Shown here: piece after piece, positions 10,779 to 20,749 of the stretch | How the letters are laid out: each line of letters opens with the position of its first letter | Numbering within the stretch: the first letter of the stretch is position 1 | Assembly (NCBI GenBank): GCA_036897625.1 | Contig: JAYMTA010000619.1 | Span: 1-25,976, forward strand | DNA: 25,976 nucleotides | Direction of reading: 5' to 3' | DNA from: Pelargonium cotyledonis | Lineage: Eukaryota > Streptophyta > Magnoliopsida > Geraniales > Geraniaceae | Notes under the pieces: model-generated | The model's input: the letters and a program-made list of their open reading frames with translations, nothing else | Told to the model about the DNA's origin: nothing | Database searches by the model: none | Made by a program: the position numbers and the translations under genes

Positions 10779-12565
10779 TTACAGAGAAGTTGAGGCAGTA
10801 GCAGTCCGCTGCCTATTTCCAAGGATAATCACAATAATGGTTACATCATCGTGATACTTCCGTCTCCTCCCTGCAGGGATTCCCATTAACTCCTGGGCTG
10901 TGGTAAAACCTACAAGTTCATGTTTAGCAATTAATAACAGAAACAACTATCTGCAGCAGTTTCAACTAAAAGTTCAACAAATAAGCTTGTTTTTTGCCTA
11001 TGAATTTGAAATCAGTACACAAATTACCTGCACTATCAGCTGCTCTATCAACAAGTTTTTCAATCAAATACTTAGCAGGATCGCCAAGAGGATTATGCTC
11101 GATAAAGAGATGAACAAGCTGAACAACTTCATTGTTACTGAAGAAATCAAACAATCCATCACTTCCCAGAATAAGAAATTGATCTGTATTGGACACCCTG
11201 TGACTTATAGTGGAAGGTTGAGTATAAATATAAGGAGGACTGCACAAATTCTGAACTCGTAAGATTCCCATCAGAGCGTCATTCATTTCTCTCTGTGAAA
11301 AAGAAAAGTACGGTAGACATAATTTTAAACATGTTCAAATCTCTGGACTATCTGATCAGAAAACAAATGAAAAGAAAAAACCGAAAAGACAAGGATTTAA
11401 TGACTACCTTTTTAAGGTAGCCAACTCCAAATGCCCTTGTCAACTTTAGCTTCCCTTTTACTCTGCCATTAGAGATAGGAGAAGGATCTTCAGGGTGATC
11501 CGCCAAAATTTTCCTGCACTCCAGTTCATTATCAACAGAATGACTTTCTGTTAGCTGGATGGCCTTCACCACACCATTCTCTCGGATATCATGTACTGCC
11601 AGTACAGCCCTGCTATCGCCTAAATTTAGAATATAAATATCATTCCCGTGAAGAAGTACCACCAATACACATGATCCAACAGATACTAGGTCAGGGCGAA
11701 CTTCCATTTCTTGTTCAACCATGTTCATAAAATCACTTTCTGCCTGGGCAAGGACACGATTAAGACAATCTAGCACCCAGTGGCGGAAATTTTCATGTGC
11801 CAACTCTTTGTCAAAAGAATGGTAAGTGTCGATTTCTTTCCTTTCAGATTTTGATTTGTGATCAGTTCTAGTAGCACCATCATCCAGTGAAGTAGTCACT
11901 AGTGACCTGAATTCCTTTTGTGCACGCCATTCTAGCATATTCAGGTGAAATCCAATGCTCTCATACAAAGTTCCAGCAAGAAAGTCTGCAGCATCGCGTC
12001 CATTAAAACCATCATATATTCCACAGAAGAGCCATCCATTTTCTTCCGAGCACACAGCTTGCACTCTGTCTTCACCTGCAGCCCCTCCAGCCATCTGCAT
12101 GTCCAAAGCATTGAGAAAACTCGATGATTCCGATCTAGGAAGAGCACTTATAGACTTCAGCGAGTTTTTCTCAATTTCACAAAAGTCATTCTCCACAGAC
12201 AAACTTCTACCCAATGTATTCATGCTGCTATTGCTCGAGGAGGATACAAGGTCAAACTTTGGAAGGGAAGGTGAAGATGGCATCTTTTTGAATGAATTTG
12301 GAGAATCAAGCCTAGGTAGGATTTCTTCTCCAATTAGGCCATTACAAATATTTGTGTTCGCAAGGGTGGCATTGGCACTAAGAGCAGCACCAGACAAGCA
12401 TGAAAAGGAACTGCTCATCATCTTCATACTTGAACCATGGATCGTAGCCTCACTTGAAATATCAAATTCATTTGCTACGGTAAGAGGGCTACTGGTATTG
12501 CATTGATAGCCAAAACTAACACTTAGTTCCCTTGCAGGGATGGGAACATCTTGATACCCACTCAT
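10779..12565 (-). CDS. Protein phosphatase 2C, clade-C/PP2C40-like
   Basis: Exons on the - strand are 12565-11408, 11292-11028 and 10909-10779; they join in phase to 517 aa. PP2Cs are Mg/Mn-dependent Ser/Thr phosphatases. Residues 1-155 are a Ser-rich, low-complexity region that looks disordered. The phosphatase domain follows: GEDR (164-167), IYDGFNGRDA (183-192), NLGDSRAVL (314-322), RVKGKLKLTRAFG (368-380), LGSDGLFDFFSNNEVV (428-443) and HDDVT (494-498). The acidic metal-binding residues expected from the family (D166, D185, D431, D495) are all present, so it should be active. AGEDRVQ..EENGW and IYDGFNG are the style of the POLTERGEIST/PLL clade; the short length and the start with a VSFGYQC stretch recall Arabidopsis PP2C40 (At3g16560), but the exact orthologue is from memory. 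No signal peptide or membrane segment is seen, so a cytosolic or nuclear place is inferred. The ATG at 12565 is the first in the open frame. Confidence 0.93.
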
Positions 12566-14060
12566 CTTTCACAAAAGAGGTGATGTGGAAGTGAGATTTT
12601 GGCTTCAAGACATTTCTTCACCGAATGTAATATTGTATACCCCACAATTAGGCTATAGACAGAGTTTCAAATATTTAGAGACTGATAAAAACTGAGCCTG
12701 CAGTTGATCAGAAGTTAGAAGGTTAGAATCAAATTTACAAAGAAAGACAAATAAAAATCCACATTGCCCACATTTAATGAGGAAGTCTAGTCACTAAAAA
12801 CCCAACTGTTTCAGCAATAGTAAACTTGAAGGTGTAAACTATCAGATGGGAAAACTGGTAGTTTAATCATTAAGGGTAGCTAGAGACAGTCTGTATCTAA
12901 GTGAAACATCTTGTCTGATACTACTAATTTGTCACTGAAAGTTTCGTAATTTGTTAACATATTTAAGATTAATGAACCCACTACCATATATCCCGCAAAG
13001 CTTTGAATTGATATGAAGAAGTTAAGCTTCGCATACCTTCTGCAAGAAGGGCTGTGCTCTAAACAAGTGCAACCAGGAGTGCTGTCTTTGTAAAGTACCA
13101 AGAAAATCCTATATAAAAACACCACGGTAGCTAATTAGTTATTTTTTTAGATGAATAGATGGTGAGAACTAATATGCTGAGGATCTACAAGGACAAATAC
13201 CACTGCAATTTCCATCATCTAGATAACAAGGATGACCATTTGGTTTGGTTCCCCCCTTTTCCCCATTCTACAAGTGGGCGCCGTTGTCTTTTACAATCTC
13301 AGCTCGAAGCCAGAATCTGCAACAAATGAAAAGCAATAAACCACATGATATTGGAAAACAATTGCAGCTATAGCATTAATTGGTATGTATCAAAACAGTC
13401 TACTTGTTGATGCCAAGCTGCAGCTAGCAAATAAGCAATTCAAAAGAAATATGGAGCTTGTTGATCTATGAGAAACCAAAAAGTGAAATCATTTGGGCAT
13501 GAATGTGCAAAACCTTAGCTAGCTAATCAGATACACTCACAAATTGAATATATCTTGTTTTCAGATGAAATCACAATGACGAAAGAGCAACCCTATCCAC
13601 AAACCCCAATCAACCAACCATCCATCATACAAAACACAAAACCCATAAATTCCAAAACAATACATAACAAATGAGGAAAACACAACAACAAAATAAACCG
13701 CATATGGCTAGAGCTAAGACGCTAGAGTCATTCACTGTAACAGAAACCAATCTCCCACCTCCATTGCCAAGAACCAAACTTTGAGTGACAAAAATGCAAT
13801 AGAGGAGAAATGGAGAAATGGGTTGTTGGGGAATTGATCAATGGTTAGGCAGAGAGAGAGAATTGGAGGAAGGATGCGCACGGAAGAGGGAGATGAGAAA
13901 TGAGAGACGGAAGAAAGAGAAACGTGAAGGAGATGGGTAATGCAAGAAAGAAGTTGACATTTCCAAGGAAAACGACAAGCAGTGTTGCATTTGTGTTGAC
14001 AAAAAGAGAGAAGTAGCAATAATAGGATTAGAGGGAGAGATTTACGAGGCGACTCGATCT
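12566..14060 (-). promoter_or_regulatory. Probable PP2C upstream region with non-coding leader
   Basis: No protein gene is supported here. On the - strand 14060-13800 is strongly CT-rich (CTCTCTCTC, TTTCTTCC, CCATCTCC), like a plant 5' leader. Acceptor-like sites (for example TTTGTTGCAG at about 13318) lie between it and the ATG at 12565. A leader exon near 13740-14060 spliced to the coding exon is plausible but unproved, since no single donor-acceptor set can be chosen by eye. An open frame at 13732-14166 is low complexity. Confidence 0.35.
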
Positions 14061-14562
14061 CATACGCAGCACCCAAACAAGCAAAAAAGCTATCATCAAT
14101 ATGCGGTTGCGGATGCGGGTGTGGCGGTGGGTGGCTCTCAGCCACGCTCCTCTTTTTCCGTCTCAATCAACAGCTTTTACGCATTTTCAGACACAACTGC
14201 TTTCTTCGATTCTTGCCATATTCACACGTACTCTAATCTATGATCCATGCACAGTCTCGTCTTTTCAGTGTTTGATACGTATTCCATATTTAAACACTTT
14301 TTACATGCTTGTCTACGCTCGGTTTTACATTTTCTCTAAGTTTTAATAACATGTTTAAGTGTAAACTTGTTTGAATCAATGTATGTATCTCTTTTCCGTT
14401 TCAAATATTGTGTTTGACAGTCAAAGATGTTTTGACGAACATACTTTATATGACATAAATAAATTGTTTTACTATTATTGAACATATTTTTATCATTGTA
14501 TTTATGATTTTATAAAAATTGCGTGTAGTGGTATCTTGTTCTCGTGACTATATCACTTTTGT

Positions 14563-14790
14563 GCAGGGGGGGCGGATGAAGGAACTCGAGGAAGATGGGT
14601 GCGGGGCAAATGTCCCACTGAACTCTTTTTGCTGAAAATTTATCATGTATTTTTTTTCATTTTTATTTATATTATTTTTTCATATTTTGAAGTTAAATAG
14701 TTTTCAATATGTCATTAATTTAAAATATATTTCTGTTGCTCTATAATTTTACCCCACTAAGTAAATATTCTGAATTTGTTTCTGCTTTGT
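14563..14790. repeat. Decayed non-coding repeat with G-rich end
   Basis: The left side has GGGGGGGCGGATGAAGG followed by GGGGCAAATGTCCCACTGAAC and TTTTTGCTGAAAATTTAT, then a long T-rich core. This resembles the diverged, non-coding plant repeats whose ends read like GGGGCGGAxxxAGG..GGGGGCxxxTGCCCCCCTGAAC. The expected matching right end near 14790 is too worn to confirm. The family name is unknown to me. Confidence 0.35.
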
Positions 14791-15096
14791 AGTTGCATTT
14801 TCCTAACTTACCTTCACACCCAATGCCCTAATATACCCTTTCGACCTCTCTAACCATGCTTACAAACAATTTTGAATTTTTGGTCTGCTTGGCTATGCAG
14901 AGAGTTGGGGTTAATGTATAAAAAATAGAGCATATTGTCAGGAAATAGGGTGCAAGTTAAGAGAGAAAAGGACAGTGCATGTGGCATATGTCATCTGTTG
15001 CACATAGTTTGTTTGAAGAACAATATGATGTAATATTATATTAGAAACTCTCTTTTTTTCTGCCTTGTTCATGGAAACAAAACAGTAAACCCCAAA

Positions 15097-15117
15097 GAGA
15101 GAGAGAGAGAGAGAGAG
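15097..15117. repeat. (GA)n microsatellite
   Basis: About ten GA units in an intergenic stretch, just before GGTGCATGCATGC. No sign of a function. Confidence 0.85.
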
Positions 15118-15158
15118 GTGCATGCATGCAACCAAGTCTGAAAAGCCAATTTGATTAA

Positions 15159-15330
15159 GGGCTTGTTTGGCACCTAGCTCTACTTATATTGATCGACCTC
15201 AATTTTATCATAATAGTCGATCATAAAAATGATTATATCGACGAACTGTATATAAAAATATAACAGTTTTTATTATTAGTATATTAAACCATTTAAAATA
15301 GATGGCACAAACAATCACCAAATAGGTAAG
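15159..15330. repeat. Possible MITE sharing ends with the 7126-7513 element
   Basis: The left end GGGCTTGTTTGGC matches 12 of 13 bases of the reverse complement of 7501-7513. Inside, ATCGACCTCAATTT (15192) matches ATCGGTCTCAATTT (7280) at 12 of 14 bases. A right end near CACCAAATAGG (about 15317-15327) is a weak inverted match. Together these suggest two members of one small family, but borders and target duplications are unclear. Confidence 0.3.
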
Positions 15331-16137
15331 GTGGCAGTGTAGCATGTTGGGCTAAGTGACTAAAACACTTTGAATTATCTGATAACTCAATTTTGAGCCT
15401 TTTTGTCGATAATATGGAGTGAAATTTGTGGAGTGACGTTCCCTTTGGAGAGTGATAAACATTCTTACTTTGAATATGATGTCTTGTTGCTGATAAAAAC
15501 ATAAAATAAAAAAAAGGGTCATGAAGAAGCAAGTGACCTTAGGCAAAGTTGAAAGGACAGAGCCACAAACAAACACCACCACAATGAGTTGAATTGATGA
15601 ATGAGAATGAGAGAGGTGTGGTGGCAGTGGCACCACCACACCACCAACACCCAAAGTAAAAAATGGTGTGCTTGCTTATTAAACTTAATGCTTTGTGACA
15701 CACACACACATGGCTCATAGCCATTAGCTAGCCCCTGCCTGTGTGTGTGCCACAACATTAACCTTTATGATAAATGAGTCATTGCTTCAGATTTCATGAA
15801 TTATGCTGTGGGCTCAATGTTCATGCTGTTTCAATGTTTGTGAGTCTGTGTGAGAGGCTCAAGCCCCCATTGGGTTTTCATGGGTTTATAACTGAGCTTA
15901 AGATAATAACTTTAGTCACAGTTTTGTCCCTCAATATTTGCTTTCAAAGCACAGAAAGAAAAAAAATTATGCAGGCCAAAAAGCAAAAGCAATGGGATAG
16001 GAAGGTTGCTGTTCTTTATAAGATTCTGGTGCTGTTAACAATAAGTAGTAACAATCACAACTATATAAATGACTTTCTTGAAACAGATGTGTCGCATATT
16101 TACCAGCTTTGCTGATCTTTTTACACGTACAAGAATT

Positions 16138-16520
16138 TTGCTTCTTTTCTGCTTTTAACAATGCCTGACTTGGTTTCTTGTTTTTTCACTTAATTGCCTT
16201 GCCTTGTAGTGCACAATATATACACATGTACAATACTAGCTTGAGCTTGGTTTCATGGTGCTTTTGTTGGCACAAAGCAATATCAATGAGATCAAAAGGT
16301 TGGCTTCTTGACAAGTGTTGGATGAAGAAACCAATGACAGCTCTATGGATGGCTTGCTACGGCGAAACGAATGTTTACGGGTTTCCTCCAAGTATTGTAC
16401 TTTCTGCACCATCTGTTGAAAAGAACACAAGAATTTCAGGTTCTTTTCAGCTTTAACAATGCTTGATCATCACTAGGTTTGTTTGAGTGAAAAAAATGGA
16501 GAATCACTTAATTGCCTTGT
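16138..16520 (+). repeat. Imperfect direct repeat about 300 bp apart upstream of DUF247 gene A
   Basis: CTTTTCTGCTTTTAACAATG and CACTTAATTGCCTTG at about 16144-16204 recur as CTTTTCAGCTTTAACAATG and CACTTAATTGCCTTG at about 16442-16519. They keep their order, with a longer gap in the second copy. This suggests an old local duplication of about 300 bp in the promoter region. Confidence 0.6.
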
Positions 16521-16570
16521 CTCAAAAGCAAGCAAAGGAAACAGGAACTTGGATGCTTGAGCTTATAATT

Positions 16571-16577
16571 TATATAG
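16571..16577 (+). promoter_or_regulatory. Candidate TATA box of DUF247 gene A
   Basis: TATATAG lies 53 nt before the ATG. The second DUF247 gene has TATATAA 47 nt before its ATG, so the arrangement is shared by both copies. A start about 30 nt downstream would leave a leader of only about 20 nt, unless the true promoter lies further up and a leader intron ends at the CAG at 16611-16613. Confidence 0.35.
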
Positions 16578-16623
16578 AGACTGATATTTTTTGCTTACTG
16601 ATATACAATTCAGTGCTAGTCAA

Positions 16624-18027
16624 ATGGAGAGTGCATTGAAAGAAGCCAATTGGATGATCAAAGTTAGCGAAGAACTTGAGAAAATGGAGGGTATTGCTAC
16701 AGAGATGCAGCATTGGCAGAAGCGATCGATCTACAAGTTGCCTGCTTGTATCACAGATCTAAATGACAATGCCTATAAACCTCAAGCTGTCTCCTTCGGC
16801 CCTTACCACAATGGCAAAGCTCATTTGATGCCAATGGAGGAGCACAAGCGACGAGCACTCATCAATTTCTTGAAAAGATCAAGCAAGCCTCTATCCCTTT
16901 TTGTTGAGTCTCTAGCTGAAGTGGTGCAAGATATAAAAGATTCATATCATCCACTTGATTCCCAATGGAATGACAACGAAAAGATCCTTCAACTGATGAT
17001 TCTTGACGGTTGTTTCATGCTAGAAATCATGAAAAATGCTCATGCTAGTGGCGACGACGATGATGATAACAAAATGGATGGCTATGCCTTGAATGATCCT
17101 GTATTGAGCAAGCATGGTGAGCTTCACATCATGCCATATGTCAGGCGCGACATGTTGATGCTCGAAAACCAGTTGCCTATGCTGGTTCTTGAGAAGCTTG
17201 TGGAAACAGAAAGCAATGGTGCTAAGGTATGTTCTCTGCTTCTTTTTCCTCTGTTGTAGTCTTGTAGAGCTAAAAATCACAAGTGTCTTTGATTTTTGTT
17301 TCAGAAAGAAGAGTACTTGAACCGGCTCATCCAGAAGTTTGTGTCCCCAGGCACAAGAATGTTGCCACTAGGAAAATGCTTGCATGTTTTGGATGTTTTC
17401 AGGAAGAGTCAGATCAAAGGAGACCCGAGCAAAGCAACCAGAGATATTAGGAAGCGCCGTCACAAGGATAGTAACAATCAGGTCATCAGGTCCGCGACAG
17501 AGCTAACTGAAGCGGGGATCCAATTCAAGAAGAGCGAAACAACGAGCCTACGAGACATCTCATTCCACAAGGGCATCCTCAGGCTCCCAGTGATCTTAGT
17601 GGATGATGTCACTGAGTCCAACTTGTTGAATATGATAGCTTTTGAGCGCTTACATGTTGGGGCGGGAAACGAGGTAACATCCTATGTTTTCTTCGTGGAT
17701 AACATCATAGACAACGAGAGGGACATCGCGCTGTTACACAACAAAGGGATTGTCCAAAATGCCATAGGAAGTGACAAAGCTGCAGCTGATTTGTTCAACT
17801 CACTGTCCAAGGATACAACATTGGACCCAGAGAGCAAACTAGGCGTTGTGCACGAACAGGTGAATCGCTACTGCAAGAAGCGTTGGAACAAATGGCGCGC
17901 GAATCTGTGTCACACCTATTTCACAAATCCATGGGCTATAGTGTCTCTTATTGCTGCAGTCTTGCTCTTTGCACTCACTATAGTTCAGACCTATTGTACA
18001 ATATATTCTTACTACCAACCCTCATGA
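16624..18027 (+). CDS. DUF247 (UPF0481-type) membrane-anchored protein, tandem copy A
   Basis: Exons are 16624-17226 and 17305-18027 with one phase-0 intron; the product is 441 aa, normal for the family. The biochemical role of DUF247 proteins is unknown; in grasses DUF247 genes at the S and Z loci are linked to self-incompatibility. Visible family marks are IYKLPACITDLN (about 37-48), a SFGPYHNGK motif, PMEEHKRRAL, the ILQLMILDGCFMLE core, the RRDMLMLENQLPMLVL stretch near the exon end and, after the intron, IRSATELTEAGIQFKKS and AFERLH..GNEVTSYVFF. A hydrophobic helix (about 412-434) followed by a few residues ends the protein, so a tail anchor or single membrane pass is expected. An acidic run of five Asp (144-148) is absent from copy B. 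The ATG at 16624 is the first in frame; codons before it have no ATG. It lies about 700 bp before copy B in the same direction. Confidence 0.95.
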
Positions 18028-18680
18028 GACTCCCCGGTTTTGATCACTTTTGTGTGCTTATTTTAAGGTTTCATTCAAAAGCTGTGGTTTTAGCAGCATA
18101 TTTTACATATGATCCATCAAATTTAATAAGGATAAGCATCAACTCCTGTGATTTTTCATTTGATTCCATGCATTATTGTTGTCTCCTTGATTCTACATAT
18201 GATTATATATACAATTGTCTGTATTATATTTGATCAATTGAAAGTAAGGAACATTTTAAGTTCTATTGTATAACACTTATATTAGGATTAGAAGATAAGG
18301 TTTTTGCCACTTTTGCATGTTTTGGAGCCACTAGTTTCTGACAAAAAGAAATGTCCTAACACATGCACAATCCTTGGAATAACTTCCAATGAAGGGAGAA
18401 TAGAATCAAATGTGGGAGGTTACTTGAACCTTAATTATGCTTCTTCGTCGAGTTTTATTAAATCGGGTCACAAGTTCTAATGAGCAGTGGATTAAGCCTC
18501 AAGAAAGGAATGGTATGACAAAGAAAACATTATTTTTGGACAGACTTTGAGCACTTTGCAGTTTCCTCCTAACAATGGCATGCAAGATTAATCATCTTCT
18601 TTAAGCTTTAATCATGCTCTTAAACATCTAGAAATCACATGCCATTCCTTTTAGTACATCTCTTGATTCATGAACATGTC
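18028..18680. other. Spacer between the two DUF247 genes
   Basis: It holds the 3' UTR of copy A and the promoter of copy B. No other gene or repeat was recognised. Confidence 0.6.
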
Positions 18681-18687
18681 TATATAA
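18681..18687 (+). promoter_or_regulatory. Candidate TATA box of DUF247 gene B
   Basis: TATATAA lies 47 nt before the ATG at 18728, matching the place of the candidate box in copy A. It implies a very short leader. No transcript data support it. Confidence 0.4.
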
Positions 18688-18727
18688 TATCTTGTTACTG
18701 CTGAGAGAGATTTGAAGAGATTGAGAA

Positions 18728-20169
18728 ATGGAAGAATCAAGCTGGATCGCGAGAGTGAACGAAGAAACGGAGAGCATGATGGATACAAAATCAGAGATAC
18801 AGCATTGGCAAAAGGGTTCAATCTACAAAGTAGCCGCCTGCGTCGTTGATCTGAACAGGAAAGCCTACAGGCCTCAGTCCGTCTCCTTCGGGCCTTACCA
18901 TCATGGAGAGGATCATGTGAAGCCAATGGAGGAGCACAAGCACAGAGCGCTACTCCATTTCCTGAGGAGGTCCAAGAAGCCTCTTGACTCGTTTGTCGAG
19001 TCTTTAGCGCAAGTGGCACAAGAGTTGAAGGACTCGTACGTGCCACTTGCTAGTTCTTGGCAAGAAAACACGAGCAAGTTCTTGCAACTGATGATTCTTG
19101 ACGGGTGTTTCATGCTCGAAGTGATGCGTACCTCTACGCACCTTATGGATGATTATGCTCCCAATGATCCAATCTTCAGCAACCATGGGAAGCTCTACAT
19201 TATGCCTTATATCAAGCGCGATATGCTGATGATTGAGAATCAGATTCCGATTCTTGTTCTTGACAAGCTGATTGCTGCAGAGAGCGATCATGCCATGGTA
19301 TGTTAGTTTCTTTGATATGTTATGATTTTGATTCTAATCGCATTTGATTTGATATTCTAAAAATGTAGGATGCGGAGTTTGTGAGCAAATTGATACAAAA
19401 GTTTTGCTCCCCGGGGAGCCCTGTCTCCAGGATGGGCAAGTGCCTACACGTTTTGGACGTGTATAGGAAAACTTTGCTTCGCGAGGGCCCTCATAGGAGC
19501 ACGCGCCCCGGGAGGTCAAGAAGAGTGGATAGAGAAGCCGGAGATGAGACCATAAGGTCAGCAACTGAACTCAAAGAAGCGGGGATTTGGTTCAGGAAGA
19601 GCAAAACCACGAGCCTGAGGGACATCTCGTTCGATAGAGGTGTCCTGAGGCTCCCGGTCATGATAGTGGATGATGCTACCGAGTCCAACCTTCTCAACCT
19701 CATAGCCTTTGAGAGGTTCCACGAAGGAGCGGGCAACGAGGTGACGTCCTATGTGTTCTTCATGGATAACATGGTGGACAGCGAGAGGGATGTCGCGCTT
19801 TTGCAGTCGAAAGGGATCATACAAAATGCTATTGGGAGCGACAAAGCTGTTGCGAGTTTGCTCAATTCGATCTCTAGGGATATAACGCTGGACCCCGAAA
19901 GCAGCCTCGACATTGTGCATAAAAAGGTGATTTACTACTGCAAGAAGCCTTGGAATAAATGGCGTGCGAATCTCATTAGTACCTATTTCACCAATCCTTG
20001 GGCCATTTTGTCCCTCATTGCTGCAATACTCCTTTTTGCCCTCACTATTGTCCAGACTATATTCACCATTTTTCAGTACTACGAAAATGATTCTCCTTCT
20101 CCTTCTCCTCCTCCTCCTCCTCCTCGTGCTCCGGCAATGATTCCTCCGAAGCTTCCTCCCCGCTTTTAA
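18728..20169 (+). CDS. DUF247 (UPF0481-type) membrane-anchored protein, tandem copy B
   Basis: Exons are 18728-19297 and 19369-20169, one phase-0 intron at the same codon region as in copy A; the product is 456 aa. Close likeness to copy A along the whole length (EIQHWQKGSIYK, SVSFGPYHHG, PMEEHKHRALLHFLRRS, LMILDGCFMLEVMR, AFERFHEGAGNEVTSYVFF, NKWRANL..TYFTNPWAI) shows a tandem duplication. The membrane helix is at about 402-424. Unlike copy A, the protein continues for about 26 residues after YYEN: a Ser/Pro-rich tail with a run of six prolines, encoded by a CCT/TCTCCT microsatellite at about 20092-20124, then PPKLPPRF. The linker after the intron is rich in Arg (PGRSRRVDREAGD). GC content is higher than in copy A, mostly at third codon positions, so the copies have diverged for some time. 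Function is unknown. Confidence 0.95.
20092..20124 (+). repeat. CCT-type microsatellite inside DUF247 copy B
   Basis: TCTCCT units followed by a run of CCT units encode Ser-Pro pairs and six prolines just after the membrane helix. The length is a multiple of three, so the frame is kept. Confidence 0.85.
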
Positions 20170-20749
20170 CTTCACTTTATCAGATCGAAGCAACTTTCTT
20201 TGATGATCATCTCTTTTCCCTCCTGACTTTTGTTTCATTTGTTTGATAATTTGTAATCTGTGTGAAACCTTGTTTTAGTCCTATGCTAACCACTATTTAC
20301 ATTCAATCTCGTTTGCATATATTTGTCACGCCACTTACTTCGGGACAGAGAGAATATATTTAAACGTTATAGACTTTTAGTGCAGGATATATCTAAAGAT
20401 CAACCTCTCCAACTCCAAATGGACTAATGATTCAGATTCTATCTTCAATATTTCCAAACTATGTATTATACAATCATTAACCAATGCATGAAAGAGTATC
20501 ACACATTTCTGTATGTACAGATACATAAAATTAAAATAAAAAGTAGTTTCAATTTCTAAGAACTTCTTCAAACCTAAATTCTTACAACATTGGTATACAT
20601 AATCTGGAGGGAGAAGAGAGAGGACTTATGTACAATGATCCGAGATCAAACTTCAAAATTCCCCCTCCCGCGTAGACGAATTCCAAGCCACGATCAAATG
20701 GTTTAGAGAACAAAATTTGGAGTTGCACAACAGCTCGTTTTGCAGACCC
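20170..20749. other. Spacer between convergent DUF247-B and HGSNAT-like genes
   Basis: It must hold the 3' UTRs of both genes. Near 20330-20357 CACTTACTTCGGGACAGAGAG resembles one worn end of a Stowaway-like element. Nothing else was recognised. Confidence 0.5.

Larger units (their letters stand above)
14167..16570. other. Intergenic spacer with decayed repeats between PP2C and DUF247 genes
   Basis: No supported gene in about 2.4 kb. It includes a degenerate G-rich-ended repeat (about 14563-14790), a (GA)n tract (15097-15117), a MITE-like left end (15159), and a duplicated segment at 16138-16207 and 16439-16520. Open frames of up to 113 codons are AT-rich or low complexity with no recognisable product. 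Confidence 0.55.

Noticed and set aside
11955-12506. 183-codon open frame on the + strand over PP2C exon 1
   Set aside because: Antisense shadow of a Ser-rich coding region; no family match.
13732-14166. 144-codon open frame with a His/Pro-rich start on the - strand
   Set aside because: Composition is that of a CT-rich leader and simple repeats; no domain and no good gene structure. Kept as upstream region of PP2C.
16178-16456. 92-codon open frame before DUF247 copy A
   Set aside because: No recognisable product, and it spans part of the duplicated non-coding segment.
16591-16623. Earlier start of DUF247 copy A at 16591
   Set aside because: The codon there is TTG; the first in-frame ATG is 16624, which matches the start of copy B.
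19558-20238. 226-codon open frame on the - strand with an Arg run
   Set aside because: Antisense of DUF247 copy B; the Arg run is just the reverse of the CCT microsatellite.
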